From NCBI GenBank assembly GCA_964437185.1, contig CAYTFU010000006.1:1-63459 (forward strand): a DNA stretch of 63,459 bases, read 5' to 3'. The notes beneath the pieces are model-generated. The model was not told the origin of the DNA, did no database searches, and was given only the letters and a program-made list of their open reading frames with translations. Of the stretch, positions 24,017-33,466 are shown one piece after another (position 1 is the first letter of the stretch; each line of letters begins with the position of its first letter). The position numbers and the translations under genes were made by a program. This stretch comes from UBA10103 sp964437185. GTDB lineage: Bacteria; Patescibacteriota; Minisyncoccia; Phycocordibacterales; UBA2100.

Positions 24017-25921
24017 TCATCTGCCGCTTCTTTTATAGAGTATGTATTTATCAAATCTCGAAACCTCAGTATACAGTGGTGTGATATTCTCAGTGTGAGG
24101 AAATTTTCCGTCAACAAGCAGGAAGTCGGGGACTCCCGAGAAGAGTAGCGCGAGGTTTTCATCTCCGCGAATGACAGTGTCGCCGTAGCGAAGATACTGG
24201 TAGTAGTTGCTCGAAGACAAGAATATGACTGCCTCGGGCACATTGTAGAAAAAAATGCTGCTATGTATGGGGATGTTACGCATGTGTTTCGAGAGCAGCC
24301 CCGAACGCTCGCTCGAGCGAAATTCAGAGATCCAGGAATGGAAAAGTGTCTGATATCCTTGGAACAGGACTAGAAGGATTAAAAATCCCGCACATGACCT
24401 TTTGAACACTTTGCGATAGCGTTCGTTCACGGGGACTTGATAAAGAGCGATGGGCAGGAAGATTAGCGCGAGAACTTCCGCTGCGAAGAAGTATCGGTAA
24501 AACCCTCGGCTCGCAAGGTAAAGGACAAAATTTATTATAGAAAAAATGTAGGCAAATAATTCGACGTGCGAAGCGCTCGCCTCTCTCCGTGAGCGAAGGA
24601 GTATCGATGCTGACCAAATAACAAGCAATGTGAGAAAGTAGATGGGTTGAGGTTCTGAGACGAACTGCATGCCAGTATGCAAAAGGCGTTCGGATAGCGG
24701 CGCACTATTAACATTAGCGGCAAAGAGGATCTGGCGAAGCGCATCGACGCTAGCAACCTGGAGAGAAAACCATACGACCAACGGACCAGAAACTCCGGCG
24801 GCGTAGACAAACATATTTTTCGAAGGGATGTGTTGCCTCAGAAGGAGAAACGTCAAAGCCGCTGATGGCGCGATAATGAAAAGATAAATCGGTTTTGTCG
24901 CCATAGACAACCCCACCAGCACGCCAGAAATAAGCCAAAGCAGGGAGTGGCGGTTTTTCTCCGCGAAGTAGAAGACGATCAGAGAGGCGATAAAAAACAT
25001 AAGGCCTGGCACTTCGCCAAGGACGTTTTTACCGTGACCGTACAGTGGTGCAAATGTTACCAATAACAAGAGAGAGGAAAGGGAAAGGAAGTATTTTTTT
25101 TCCGTGGCGAGTGCACGAATGAGGAAGTATGAACACACGCAAAGCAGCGTCATGTACAGCACCATGACCACCCGAGCGTTGAAAAGCGTCGTGCCGAACA
25201 AGGAGAAGGAGAGAGCAATTGGGTGTATCACTGGGAAGCCAGTCGTTAGAAAATCGGTGGAGACAAAGCGATGTGGAGCTATCTGAATGCCATAGATTCC
25301 TTCATTCGAGAGATTAATCGACACCTGCACAATACTTCCTTCGTCGAGCCACGTGGGGGGATTTTCTGACAGGCGAAAGAGTGCAAGGGAAAGAAATATC
25401 GCTACGGCAAGTAGAAGTGGCAAGACGTGTTGTATTGATAGCGACCATCTGCCCGGTACGGTCTCCGAATATTCACTGGTTCTGAAGACAAAGTGCCTAT
25501 AACTGTAGAAGTTGATAAACGCTATAAAGATACCGCTGATAAGTTGTGCGAGGAGGTAATGGAGGTGAGCGTATTCTACGAAGAGGTAAAGGAGTGTTGT
25601 ATTGAGGACTAGTGCGGTCACGATAACGACAAGAAAAATGGACGCTTGTGTGTGTATTCGTTCTCTTGAGGTGTCTCCAAATGTCCAAAATTTCTGCAGG
25701 GTAAAACTTACGAGAAATGATGCCCCAAATGCAAATATTGAAGAAAAAAGGTACCAGATTTGAAACATCTGAGTGAATACAAAGAGTGCCCCCAAATTCA
25801 CTATTGTTGCCGTGCCGCCCGAGACGACGAATCTCGCGATCCGCATCTGTGCCGGGTAGGAGACACAAAGAGTGTGGTAGAGGGGTAGCAAGCCAAACAG
25901 TTCTTCCGTGTTTCCCCGCAT
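24017..25921 (-). CDS. fusion: GtrA-like membrane domain + GT-C (GT39-like) glycosyltransferase
   Basis: A 634-residue membrane protein. Residues about 26-150 have four helices with the GtrA/DPMS signature (RIARFVVSGGTATIVNLG, then FTLQKFWTF and NFYSYRHFVF). From about 165 on it is a GT-C transferase: the first external loop contains PPTWLDEGSIVQVSI (Asp-Glu), and at least nine more helices follow. GtrA proteins are thought to move polyprenyl-phosphate sugars across the membrane and GT-C enzymes use them outside, so the fusion would join flipping and transfer; this is inference. The start at 25921 is supported by TAGAAT on the minus strand ending 9 nt earlier. Confidence 0.8.
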   Translation of the reverse strand: MRGNTEELFGLLPLYHTLCVSYPAQMRIARFVVSGGTATIVNLGALFVFTQMFQIWYLFSSIFAFGASFLVSFTLQKFWTFGDTSRERIHTQASIFLVVIVTALVLNTTLLYLFVEYAHLHYLLAQLISGIFIAFINFYSYRHFVFRTSEYSETVPGRWSLSIQHVLPLLLAVAIFLSLALFRLSENPPTWLDEGSIVQVSINLSNEGIYGIQIAPHRFVSTDFLTTGFPVIHPIALSFSLFGTTLFNARVVMVLYMTLLCVCSYFLIRALATEKKYFLSLSSLLLLVTFAPLYGHGKNVLGEVPGLMFFIASLIVFYFAEKNRHSLLWLISGVLVGLSMATKPIYLFIIAPSAALTFLLLRQHIPSKNMFVYAAGVSGPLVVWFSLQVASVDALRQILFAANVNSAPLSERLLHTGMQFVSEPQPIYFLTLLVIWSASILLRSRREASASHVELFAYIFSIINFVLYLASRGFYRYFFAAEVLALIFLPIALYQVPVNERYRKVFKRSCAGFLILLVLFQGYQTLFHSWISEFRSSERSGLLSKHMRNIPIHSSIFFYNVPEAVIFLSSSNYYQYLRYGDTVIRGDENLALLFSGVPDFLLVDGKFPHTENITPLYTEVSRFDKYILYKRSGR

Positions 25922-25930
25922 GGTGAGCAG

Positions 25931-25936
25931 ATTCTA
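25931..25936 (-). promoter_or_regulatory. -10 box (TAGAAT, minus strand)
   Basis: The plus strand reads ATTCTA, i.e. TAGAAT on the minus strand, ending 9 nt before the ATG at 25921. It suggests that the GtrA-GT-C gene has its own near-leaderless transcript. Confidence 0.35.
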
Positions 25937-25997
25937 CCGCACTTTCCAGATGTGGGTAGCCGGAATCTCAATTTCGGCTGATCAGACCAGAAAACGA

Positions 25998-27437
25998 CTA
26001 GAAAGGATGTTGGATCCCCTGGCCAGCATTGTAGAGCCGTGTGACTTCGATGGGAGTAAGAACTCTGTTCCACACGCCGACTTCGTCAAGAAGTCCGCTA
26101 AAGTAACGATTAGTAAATGTGTCGGCACCCAGTTTGAATCCTGTGCCAATCCCGATTACGCCATTGGTCCCAGTTGATATCGAGGGAGCTGAAATTATCG
26201 GGGATATGTTGTCGTTGATGAAGAGTTTCAGCACAGATCCATCCCATGAGTATGTAAGCATGTACCATGCCCCAGGGATGAAAGTGTAATTCGCGCCAAA
26301 CTGCTCGTTGAGCGCAACGTTATTGCGTCCAATGTATATCTGCATCGTACCGTTGTCATTATAAAGTTGCACGTCATGGTATCCGTGATTGTTTGGTGTT
26401 TCGTTATCCGACCATTGAAGGAGGGTGGCAGCGGTGTTGGGGGCCGGTTGAGAGGTAACGTTGATCCAAAAGTTATAAGTAAACGGTGTAGAGTAATTGA
26501 ATCCGAGGATTGAGTTAGTGACAAGCGCCTTTGTCGTGTTGTTAGCATCTCCACTCCATCCGTTGTTTATCTTCGAGCTAACGTAGTCAGCGCTCCCAAT
26601 ATTACTTAAAATGTAGGCATTAAGTGAGGAAAACGCATCACCCGAGTTCTCGTCTAATTTCCAGTACGAGACGAGGCCATTTAGGAGGGTCGAATCGGGG
26701 GCAGGACGCAGGGCAATCTGTTGTGCGGCCCAGTCGCGTTGGCCCGCGTAGTTGATCGCGGAAGATTTCGCTCCCGATGGTCCGGCGACGGCTTGCACCC
26801 CTTCGCTCATAGCTGCTGAAGGTCCGTAGGGAGTATTCGTGATGTCGTACGTCTCGGTCATTCCGATACCGGATGAGGTGGCAAAGTGATCAACGGCGGT
26901 CTTGCCCGCATCAAAGGCGAAGAAGGTGACGATCTTTGCGTCCTCAGAGGTTGTCGTTATCGATGGAGCTTCGGCGGTTTGGCTTCTTCCTACGGCACCT
27001 CCTGCGTCGTCGATAGGATTCGTGATATCGACCCCTGAATAGCTTGTGATTCCCCCCACAGCCGTATTTTGCGGGCTGATGAGCCACGTATATGATGCGG
27101 GCTCCGAAGCGTCCGCGATTTTCCAGTAAGAGATGACGCTCACATTGGAGTCGTTGTCGGTGCGAAGAATGACATTCCAATTGGGTGATGGTGCGGTAAG
27201 TTGGGCGACGGACCCGCCATTGACCGCTATGTTGGCTACAAGAACATCGCCAGGATTCACATTTCCGGGTCGATTGATGGGTAGCTGAGTGACGTTTAGG
27301 TCCGACGAGATGCCCGTGGAGAAGGATTTCAACATCACATCTGCCACGACCATAGTCACGCTGAAAAATACCCCTACCATTATAAGAGACCCAATAACTG
27401 GGCCATCTCGAGACACTCCGCTGAAAGAATTGTGCAT
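25998..27437 (-). CDS. surface protein with N-terminal anchor and C-terminal LamG/concanavalin-like domain
   Basis: A 479-residue protein with one N-terminal hydrophobic segment (about 14-36, GSLIMVGVFFSVTMVVADVML). A beta-rich middle region (40-245) has repeats of NVSVISYWKIAD type phrases. A LamG-like lectin domain follows (about 255-479): LVSYWKLDENSGDAFSS opens it, then STPFTYNFWINVTS, WYMLTYSWDGSVLKLFIND and LLDEVGVWNRVLTPIEV are its conserved strands. It probably binds glycan or protein at the cell surface. It is divergent from a putative glycosyltransferase gene. The N-terminal hydrophobic stretch may be a non-cleaved anchor. Confidence 0.75.
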   Translation of the reverse strand: MHNSFSGVSRDGPVIGSLIMVGVFFSVTMVVADVMLKSFSTGISSDLNVTQLPINRPGNVNPGDVLVANIAVNGGSVAQLTAPSPNWNVILRTDNDSNVSVISYWKIADASEPASYTWLISPQNTAVGGITSYSGVDITNPIDDAGGAVGRSQTAEAPSITTTSEDAKIVTFFAFDAGKTAVDHFATSSGIGMTETYDITNTPYGPSAAMSEGVQAVAGPSGAKSSAINYAGQRDWAAQQIALRPAPDSTLLNGLVSYWKLDENSGDAFSSLNAYILSNIGSADYVSSKINNGWSGDANNTTKALVTNSILGFNYSTPFTYNFWINVTSQPAPNTAATLLQWSDNETPNNHGYHDVQLYNDNGTMQIYIGRNNVALNEQFGANYTFIPGAWYMLTYSWDGSVLKLFINDNISPIISAPSISTGTNGVIGIGTGFKLGADTFTNRYFSGLLDEVGVWNRVLTPIEVTRLYNAGQGIQHPF

Positions 27438-27539
27438 AAAATGTTTGGGTAAACGAGTAAATATATCAAGTTCAGTTTACCATCCAAATATAAGTACCCG
27501 CTGCTACGGGTGTTTCTGGTGTGATCAGTGGAAATTGCC

Positions 27540-27545
27540 TATAAT
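27540..27545 (+). promoter_or_regulatory. -10 box (TATAAT)
   Basis: A consensus TATAAT ends 9 nt before the ATG at 27555. The predicted start of transcription is about 27552, leaving a leader of only about 3 nt. The -35 region is weak (TGGTGT at 17 nt). Confidence 0.5.
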
Positions 27546-27554
27546 CCAGGCATT

Positions 27555-28655
27555 ATGGAGAGCGTTACAGAAAAAAAGAGAACGCTTCACTTTATCTATA
27601 CCGTCCCGCAGGGGACACTCTTGCATCGGGGGTGGCGGCGTATGAGCGCAGCCACTGGGGTTCCACCGCTTCATCGGTGTGGCACTGATGCACTTATTGG
27701 TTGGAAGCATCCGATTCGCGCACCACACTCGATCTCGTATAACCTGCTTAAAGAATTCAAGAAAAAGTATCGCGTGAAGTTTTATAGTATGTACGAGAAA
27801 GGACTCATTCATCTCGGGCCACAGGATGTGATGATTGGGCAGCCGGTTCCAGTGGGGCAGTTTAATTATGAGGCGCGGTCGCCGACAGATGATTCTGATT
27901 CAATCGTCTCAAGAACGATTCGATCGAATCCGCACAACAAAAACAAATTCCTCATCATGCCCTTTGCAAACGACGAGGGCTACATTGGGTGGGCCAAACG
28001 TATTGCGGGCGAAGCAGACGGTCTGATTTTGATTGGTGGGGAATATTGGCAGAAGGACCTTTCGTCGACGCCGCTCGGCGATCTTACCAAGAGAGTAATA
28101 CTCGGCGTGAATATGGCAGTGGATCCAAAGGACTATCCACTCGTGAAGAAGCGTTTCAATGCAAAAGGGACGCGAAAATATCTCTACATCGGGCACACAG
28201 GCTGGTATAAAAATGTTGCACAGCTTGAGGCAATCGCAAAGAGTATTCCAGATTTTGATGGCGGACACATCGGAGTGGGAGATGTGGATGGGTGGAAAAA
28301 AATATCCGAATTTACAGAACTCTCACCCGCGTTTATGCGGAAGGTTGCGGAAGAATACGACATCAGTGTGGGCACCAGCTCTGCCGATCCACAGGCGACG
28401 ACCATTCTAGAGCAGATGTGTTTCGGCTTTCCCATGGCATGTACTCCACAGTCCGGCTATGAACATTCGTCCATTCTGTCGCTCTCGGTTTCGGACACAG
28501 CACTGAATCGAAACCTACTCATGAGCTTGCAAGAAGAGGATGAATCGTCTCTTCAGGAGCGTGCTCGTCAAAATCGGGAGTATGCGCTAAGATGCCACAG
28601 CTGGGCGGATTTCTCCAACAGCGTATTATCTTTTATATATGAGCATCAAACCTAA
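27555..28655 (+). CDS. putative glycosyltransferase (GT-B-like)
   Basis: A 366-residue protein. TLHFIYTVPQGTLLHR is the N-terminal strand. In the C-terminal half RKYLYIGHTGWYKNVAQLE looks like the start of a GT4 donor domain and DISVGTSSADPQATTILEQM looks like the donor-site helix with a final Glu. GVNMAVDPKDYPL is a typical hinge phrase. I infer a GT-B transferase without being able to name a subgroup. The ATG at 27555 is chosen because TATAAT lies at 27540-27545; an upstream GTG lies within the promoter. It overlaps the following methyltransferase gene by 17 bp. Confidence 0.6.
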   Translation: MESVTEKKRTLHFIYTVPQGTLLHRGWRRMSAATGVPPLHRCGTDALIGWKHPIRAPHSISYNLLKEFKKKYRVKFYSMYEKGLIHLGPQDVMIGQPVPVGQFNYEARSPTDDSDSIVSRTIRSNPHNKNKFLIMPFANDEGYIGWAKRIAGEADGLILIGGEYWQKDLSSTPLGDLTKRVILGVNMAVDPKDYPLVKKRFNAKGTRKYLYIGHTGWYKNVAQLEAIAKSIPDFDGGHIGVGDVDGWKKISEFTELSPAFMRKVAEEYDISVGTSSADPQATTILEQMCFGFPMACTPQSGYEHSSILSLSVSDTALNRNLLMSLQEEDESSLQERARQNREYALRCHSWADFSNSVLSFIYEHQT

Positions 28656-29256
28656 AGTCACGAGAAGCGTTGTAGAGCGGTACAACTTAACATTTGATGA
28701 GTTTAAGCAGATAGAGAAACAGGTATTGGTGCAGGAGCATTTGAAACGCTATGGCTCTATTCGACGTTTTTGCTTTGGCAAAGTGCTTGACTTTGCATGT
28801 GGCTGTGGATACGGATCGTACATGCTCGCACTCAATCCCGATGTGAAGTCGGTCACCGCTATCGATATTAGCGAAGAGGCTATTGACTGGGCGAAGATGC
28901 ATTTCTCACATCCGAACATCACATACAAGATCGCCGACGCTCGCAAGGTCACAGGATCGTTTGATACACTCGTGTGTCTCGAGACCATCGAACATCTTAA
29001 GGATACAAAAATTGTCCCTGAAATTGTGGAGCGCTGCAAGGTGCAGAATGTCATCGTTTCATTCCCCGATAAAAAGACCACACACTACAATCAGCATCAC
29101 TTTCACGATTTTGTGCGACAAGAAATTGTCGATCTTTTCCCCAAACACGTCGTCTACCACGTAGTTCGATTTGCAGACAGTACGGCGATATTGCTTACGC
29201 GATTGCCCGACAATGCTCCGTCGGAGCTTTTCAGAAATCTTCGCGACCTCAACTAG
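28639..29256 (+). CDS. class I SAM-dependent methyltransferase
   Basis: A 205-residue methyltransferase. Motif I is VLDFACGCGYGSYMLAL, followed by VTAIDISEEAIDWAK (acidic end of beta 2) and FDTLVCLETIEHLKD (motif IV, as in Methyltransf_11/23). SFPDKKTTHYNQHHFHDF is the late conserved segment. The probable role is O-methylation of a sugar in the glycan. It overlaps the preceding putative transferase gene and converges with another methyltransferase gene 16 nt further. Confidence 0.8.
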   Translation: MSIKPKVTRSVVERYNLTFDEFKQIEKQVLVQEHLKRYGSIRRFCFGKVLDFACGCGYGSYMLALNPDVKSVTAIDISEEAIDWAKMHFSHPNITYKIADARKVTGSFDTLVCLETIEHLKDTKIVPEIVERCKVQNVIVSFPDKKTTHYNQHHFHDFVRQEIVDLFPKHVVYHVVRFADSTAILLTRLPDNAPSELFRNLRDLN

Positions 29257-29272
29257 TAAAAAAGAGGGAGGG

Positions 29273-30055
29273 TTATTTCTTTCTCAATACCCACCAGTCG
29301 GGGAGGGAGAGTGCTGTGTCTTTGGTGTACCCTCCGTCTTTCAGCAGTATCTCTTCAGCAATCATTTTTATGTGACAGAGAGATTGTTGCTCTTTTGTAT
29401 ACTCGGAGAAGTCATATATCTTTCTATAGAAAAACCACTGACTGATACTTTGCATCATGCGTGATCGCACATAGGCGAGACTCCACGAAATGTCATCGAG
29501 GAGCAAATATCCGCCCGGTTTCAATAGTTTATCCGCAAGTATTATAGCCGGTAGATCAATGTAAAACGTGTGATGCCCATCCACATAAATGACATCAAAG
29601 CGCTCACCTTTTTGAAGCATCTCAAAAAGTGTCCATGCGTATGTGCCTGTAGAATTGGTCGCAAAGCGCATATTCCTAGTGTCGAATCCTTTTAAGGCGA
29701 TCTCTTTTTGGTGGCTTTTGCACACCGACTCAAAGTCGCAAGCAGTGTAAGCGATGCCGAGCTCTTGCATTCGTGCGAGTCGTTCGAAGTGGGGGAATTC
29801 CCCGATGCCGATTTCGAGGAAGGAGCCTTTCGGAATGTGGGCAAGAATTCCGCGAATGTGCATTTCTTTGGATTTTCCAGAGTCAATGCGGGTGCCGCTC
29901 TGTTCGCGGTAGCTATGTCCGAGATTTTTACACTTGTACCAATACCATAGAGGGCGGTACGCAGTGTGCGAGATCTTTTTTGTGAGACGCAAGGTCAGTA
30001 AACGAGCTGCCTTTTTCGGCCCCAACTCTTTCAGTCGCTGTATGAGGTGGTTCAT
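29273..30055 (-). CDS. class I SAM-dependent methyltransferase (Methyltransf_24-like)
   Basis: A 260-residue methyltransferase. SFLEIGIGEFPHFERL is the SAM motif. FDVIYVDGHHTFYIDLPA and LLKPGGYLLLDDISWS are the classic segments of the family that includes catechol- and sugar O-methyltransferases. The start at 30055 forms an ATGA overlap with the stop of the flippase gene, so translation is coupled; an upstream in-frame ATG lies within the flippase gene. Substrate unknown, probably a sugar of the surface glycan. Confidence 0.75.
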   Translation of the reverse strand: MNHLIQRLKELGPKKAARLLTLRLTKKISHTAYRPLWYWYKCKNLGHSYREQSGTRIDSGKSKEMHIRGILAHIPKGSFLEIGIGEFPHFERLARMQELGIAYTACDFESVCKSHQKEIALKGFDTRNMRFATNSTGTYAWTLFEMLQKGERFDVIYVDGHHTFYIDLPAIILADKLLKPGGYLLLDDISWSLAYVRSRMMQSISQWFFYRKIYDFSEYTKEQQSLCHIKMIAEEILLKDGGYTKDTALSLPDWWVLRKK

Positions 30056-31320
30056 TGTGAGTGTGCGTGCGTAGCCCCTAAAAAAAGATATCCGTAGAGT
30101 AGAAACATAATACATTGCGAAGTGAGTATGGTGATCACGGCACCCCAGATTCCAAAGAGTGGGAGCAAGACAATGAAAAGTCCGATTTTGATAAGTGGTA
30201 GAACGCTTTGTGAAATGTACAACTCTTTTCGTTTCATATGCGCGGTAAGGGCAGCACTAAAGAGTGACCCGGGGGCAAACACAAGCGAAAGCGCAAGCAC
30301 CTGCGTGAATATTACGCCTTCGACGTACTTGGGGAATAAAAGTGAAAAAAGGAATGGTGCTGCAAAGATGTAAGTGCACACAATGACGAGAATAATTCCC
30401 ATCAGCATGAATATTTTTCTGGGGAGTGTTTTTTGCAGTTCTGGTAGGCTTCGCTCACTCAACTTGGGGAATGCTAACTGTGCGGGGATGTCGTTGAGAA
30501 GTTTGAGCTGCGCAATGGGAGTCTGTGCGAAGGCATACACAGCGAGGGACGCAGCACCGAGGTAGTGGTAAACCAAAATCTTATCTATGTTTTCGCCTAT
30601 CTTTCCTATAATGCCCATGGCACTTAAGTGTCGCGCATAGGATGATGTTTCTGGATCGATACGATCATTGGGGCGGAATTTTCGAAGGGTCTCCTCGCGC
30701 AATATAATGTTTACCGCAATGCCGGAGAAAAAGTACGTGGCGATCAGGAGTGAGGGGTTTTTTGTAAGAAATGTTGCTGCAATGAGAGAAATTACCGGTA
30801 CAACGTCGGCGATGCTATCGAATATTGATCCCGTCTTGAAATCCTTCTTTGCAGAAATGAACTGACTAAAAAAGGACGAGCTCACAAGAATGGGGTTACC
30901 GATTGCCACTATGAGAAACGAAAGCGCAAGTACGTTATTGCCGTTGATAAAGTAGTAGCCTGCTGCCGCGAGTGCAATTCCTACGGACCCGATGCTCCAT
31001 TTAAGATATTCACGTGTGCATACTCGAAAAGCACCTTCGTATCCACGTGCTACCGATTGGATCATCGCGGTGCTTGCGCCGGTAAGTGTGAAAGCGCCGA
31101 AGATGCCTGTTGCGGAGAGGACAAATTTATAGCTTCCGAAAACTTCGGGCGAAATTAGATTCGCCATTGAGATCGCAAGTAAAAGCGAGGTGCTCAAAGC
31201 AACGCCCTTTGCAATGACGAGCCAAAAACCGCCGCGTGCCGCGTAGACCATGTCGGTTTTGGTGTATGTTTCGCTCCAAAGTAAGAGCGTATGCGCGAAA
31301 TTCTGTAACCGCGGAAACAT
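30052..31320 (-). CDS. polysaccharide flippase, Wzx/MATE-like
   Basis: A 422-residue protein with about twelve transmembrane helices (for example AARGGFWLVIAKGVALS in the first pair). FGSYKFVLSATGIFGAFTL is the conserved region after helix 2 of Wzx/O-antigen transporters. SPEVFGSY is another family phrase. A long amphipathic loop (about 205-230) follows. Expected to flip a polyprenyl-diphosphate-linked oligosaccharide outward for the polymerase encoded at 42.0-44.4 kb. It is translated just before the methyltransferase (4-bp overlap). Confidence 0.85.
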   Translation of the reverse strand: MFPRLQNFAHTLLLWSETYTKTDMVYAARGGFWLVIAKGVALSTSLLLAISMANLISPEVFGSYKFVLSATGIFGAFTLTGASTAMIQSVARGYEGAFRVCTREYLKWSIGSVGIALAAAGYYFINGNNVLALSFLIVAIGNPILVSSSFFSQFISAKKDFKTGSIFDSIADVVPVISLIAATFLTKNPSLLIATYFFSGIAVNIILREETLRKFRPNDRIDPETSSYARHLSAMGIIGKIGENIDKILVYHYLGAASLAVYAFAQTPIAQLKLLNDIPAQLAFPKLSERSLPELQKTLPRKIFMLMGIILVIVCTYIFAAPFLFSLLFPKYVEGVIFTQVLALSLVFAPGSLFSAALTAHMKRKELYISQSVLPLIKIGLFIVLLPLFGIWGAVITILTSQCIMFLLYGYLFLGATHAHSQ

Positions 31321-31370
31321 ATTGAACCAATGCTACAGCGTGAGTCCGTCTCGCGCTAGGGGAGAGCTGG

Positions 31371-31376
31371 TATACT
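31371..31376 (+). promoter_or_regulatory. extended -10 box (TGG-TATACT)
   Basis: TATACT preceded by TGG ends 6 nt before the ATG at 31383. It predicts a leaderless start of the nonulosonate-type gene group. The divergent flippase starts 62 nt away. Confidence 0.5.
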
Positions 31377-31382
31377 CCTGTC

Positions 31383-32144
31383 ATGAAGATTCTGGGGTTT
31401 ATCACGGTTCGTAGCGATTCGTCGCGACTCCCGAACAAGGCCCTATTACCGATACGCGGTCGAAAAGTCATCGAGCACGTGATTGATCGTGCAAAAAGCA
31501 TTCGCGGTCTGGACGGCGTGGTGTTGTGTACCTCGGCTCGTCCAGAGGACGATGTGCTCGAGGAGATTGCTCGTCCGGAGGGTATCTTGTGTTTTCGAGG
31601 CAGTCTTGAGGATAAGCTCGATCGTTGGCGAGGGGCTGCGGAGAAATTTGGTGCGGATTACATCATTACACTCGACGGAGACGACCCTTTTTTTGGGCCA
31701 GAGCTCATAGAGCAGGAAATAGTGCAGATACAAGCCGAGCAACCCGATTTTCTCAATATTCCGAAGGGGCTCGTCTGTGGCGGGGCCGAGTTTGGGATTA
31801 AAGTTTCTGCTCTCCAAAAAGTGTGCGCCATGAAAGACACGAGTGATACAGAAATGATGTGGGTGTACTTTACCGATACGGGCCTTTTTAAGGTTGTTGA
31901 TTTTAAGGTCGAGGATCCCACCTATTGGAACGAAAAAATTCGCCTCACCCTAGATTACCCGGAAGACTACGAGTTTTTCCAGCGAGTTTTTGAGGAAATG
32001 GACATGACTAGCAACACGGTGCCTCTGTGTGATATCTTGCAGATGTTGGGTGAGAAGCCTGAAATTGCAGCAATAAACTTCTTTCGTCAACAGGAATTTC
32101 TCGAAAACCAAAAGAAGAGGACGCACCTTACAATTAAGAAATAA
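31383..32144 (+). CDS. cytidylyltransferase (SpsF/NeuA-like)
   Basis: A 253-residue nucleotidyltransferase. ILGFITVRSDSSRLPNKAL is the N-terminal NTP-binding loop (R-x-x-S-x-R-L-P-x-K) of CMP-sugar synthases. YIITLDGDDPFFGPELIEQ is the metal/sugar segment, and KIRLTLDYPEDYEFFQRVF is a late region as in SpsF proteins. It would activate an acid sugar with CTP to CMP-sugar. It heads a run with an aminotransferase, an SDR and a NeuB-like synthase, the core set for nonulosonic acids; the final sugar is unknown. Confidence 0.8.
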   Translation: MKILGFITVRSDSSRLPNKALLPIRGRKVIEHVIDRAKSIRGLDGVVLCTSARPEDDVLEEIARPEGILCFRGSLEDKLDRWRGAAEKFGADYIITLDGDDPFFGPELIEQEIVQIQAEQPDFLNIPKGLVCGGAEFGIKVSALQKVCAMKDTSDTEMMWVYFTDTGLFKVVDFKVEDPTYWNEKIRLTLDYPEDYEFFQRVFEEMDMTSNTVPLCDILQMLGEKPEIAAINFFRQQEFLENQKKRTHLTIKK

Positions 32145-32153
32145 GAGCCGCAT

Positions 32154-32159
32154 TATAAT
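32154..32159 (+). promoter_or_regulatory. -10-like TATAAT upstream of aminotransferase gene
   Basis: TATAAT at 32154-32159 lies 32 nt before the ATG at 32192. Nearer to that ATG is an inverted repeat (ATAATTT and AAATTAT around CGCA). Either the aminotransferase is expressed from an internal promoter or it is read through from the cytidylyltransferase gene. Confidence 0.3.
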
Positions 32160-32191
32160 GGACGTTACGCGGCATAATTTCGCAAAATTAT

Positions 32192-33466
32192 ATGAAAAAA
32201 CCTGCCGGTGAGAAGATCAAAAAGACGAGCAATAGCTGGCGCTTTGTCGGTAACGAGGTGAAGTATGTGCGCGAAGTATTAAATTCGGGGTTCGGAAGCT
32301 CGACGTCGGGCAATATGAATCAACGTTACGAGCGCGCATTTGCCGATCGCATGGGAGCGAAATTTGCCGTTACGTCAAATTCGGGCACGTCCACACTTCA
32401 CCAAGCGCTCATGGCTTTTGGAGTGGGGCCGGGGGACGAAGTGATTGTGCCTGCGCTTACGGTGGTTATGTGCGGCTACGCCGTGATTATGTCCGGTGCA
32501 CGCCCCGTGTTTGCCGACGTTGACCCCGACACGTTTTTAATCGATCCGAAGGATGTTGAGAAGAAGATCACAAAACGTACAAGGGCGATCATGCCCGTTC
32601 ACCTGTACGGCCAAGTGTGTGATATGGATGCGATTATGCGCATCGCAAAAAAACACAAGCTCTTTGTTATTGAGGATTGCGCGCAATGTTACTTGGGTAC
32701 GGATAGGCGTGGTCGTCTCGGCGGGACGATGGGGCATGTGGGGAGTTTTAGCACCGAAAACTCAAAACACCTATCGACGGGAGATGGCGGCATTTTGGTC
32801 ACGAATGAGGAAGTTCTTGCCGAGCGAATGCGGAAGTTCGGTGGCATGGGGTTTAAGAACATCCGCGCGCTTAATGGGCAAGTGCGCAAGAATAAAGATA
32901 CGTTTCAGGATCCAAGCTACTTGCGGCATGATACCTTCGGCTACAACTACCGTCTGCCGGAAGTTGCTGCTGCGGTGGGATTGGCACAGGTGGAGCGCAT
33001 CGACCTCCTTGTAAAGAAGCGACAACACATCGCAGCTAAATACTTAAAAGCGTTAGAAGGATGCGACTGGATCGTGCCGCAATGCGCTCCTAAAGGATAT
33101 GTAAACTCATATTACACCTTTGCCGTACGCTACGAGGGGCAGGAGAAGCGGGGAGTGAGTTGGTACGATTTTCGGAAAAAGTTTATGGAATATGGTGGCG
33201 ACGGCATCTACTCCGCGTGGGCGCTCGTGTACGATGAGCCGATTATGCAACTCATTCACAAGGAGGGTCGCTTTTTCCCCGACCTGCCTGGGCAGGCGAA
33301 GCACTTTAAGGGGTATTTGAAAGGCGTGCACTGTCCGAAAGCCGAGAAATTGCAACCGCGAATCATGCAGTTTACGACCAATCAGGGGATTGAGAAAGAT
33401 ATGAACCTCCAGATGAATGCGCTCAAAAAAGCGATTGCGTTTTTCGATGCACAACACCGCACATGA
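32192..33466 (+). CDS. DegT/DnrJ/EryC1/StrS aminotransferase
   Basis: A 424-residue PLP enzyme. Gly/Ser-Thr binding region FAVTSNSGTSTLHQAL; the acidic cofactor contact LFVIEDCAQCYLG; and the Schiff-base Lys192 in STENSKHLSTGDGG. EVAAAVGLAQVERIDLL is a typical late helix. It aminates a 4-keto (or 3-keto) sugar nucleotide. It is longer than many family members (about 370) because of an insertion near AALNGQVRKNKDTFQDP. Overlaps the following SDR gene by 4 bp. Confidence 0.85.
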   Translation: MKKPAGEKIKKTSNSWRFVGNEVKYVREVLNSGFGSSTSGNMNQRYERAFADRMGAKFAVTSNSGTSTLHQALMAFGVGPGDEVIVPALTVVMCGYAVIMSGARPVFADVDPDTFLIDPKDVEKKITKRTRAIMPVHLYGQVCDMDAIMRIAKKHKLFVIEDCAQCYLGTDRRGRLGGTMGHVGSFSTENSKHLSTGDGGILVTNEEVLAERMRKFGGMGFKNIRALNGQVRKNKDTFQDPSYLRHDTFGYNYRLPEVAAAVGLAQVERIDLLVKKRQHIAAKYLKALEGCDWIVPQCAPKGYVNSYYTFAVRYEGQEKRGVSWYDFRKKFMEYGGDGIYSAWALVYDEPIMQLIHKEGRFFPDLPGQAKHFKGYLKGVHCPKAEKLQPRIMQFTTNQGIEKDMNLQMNALKKAIAFFDAQHRT

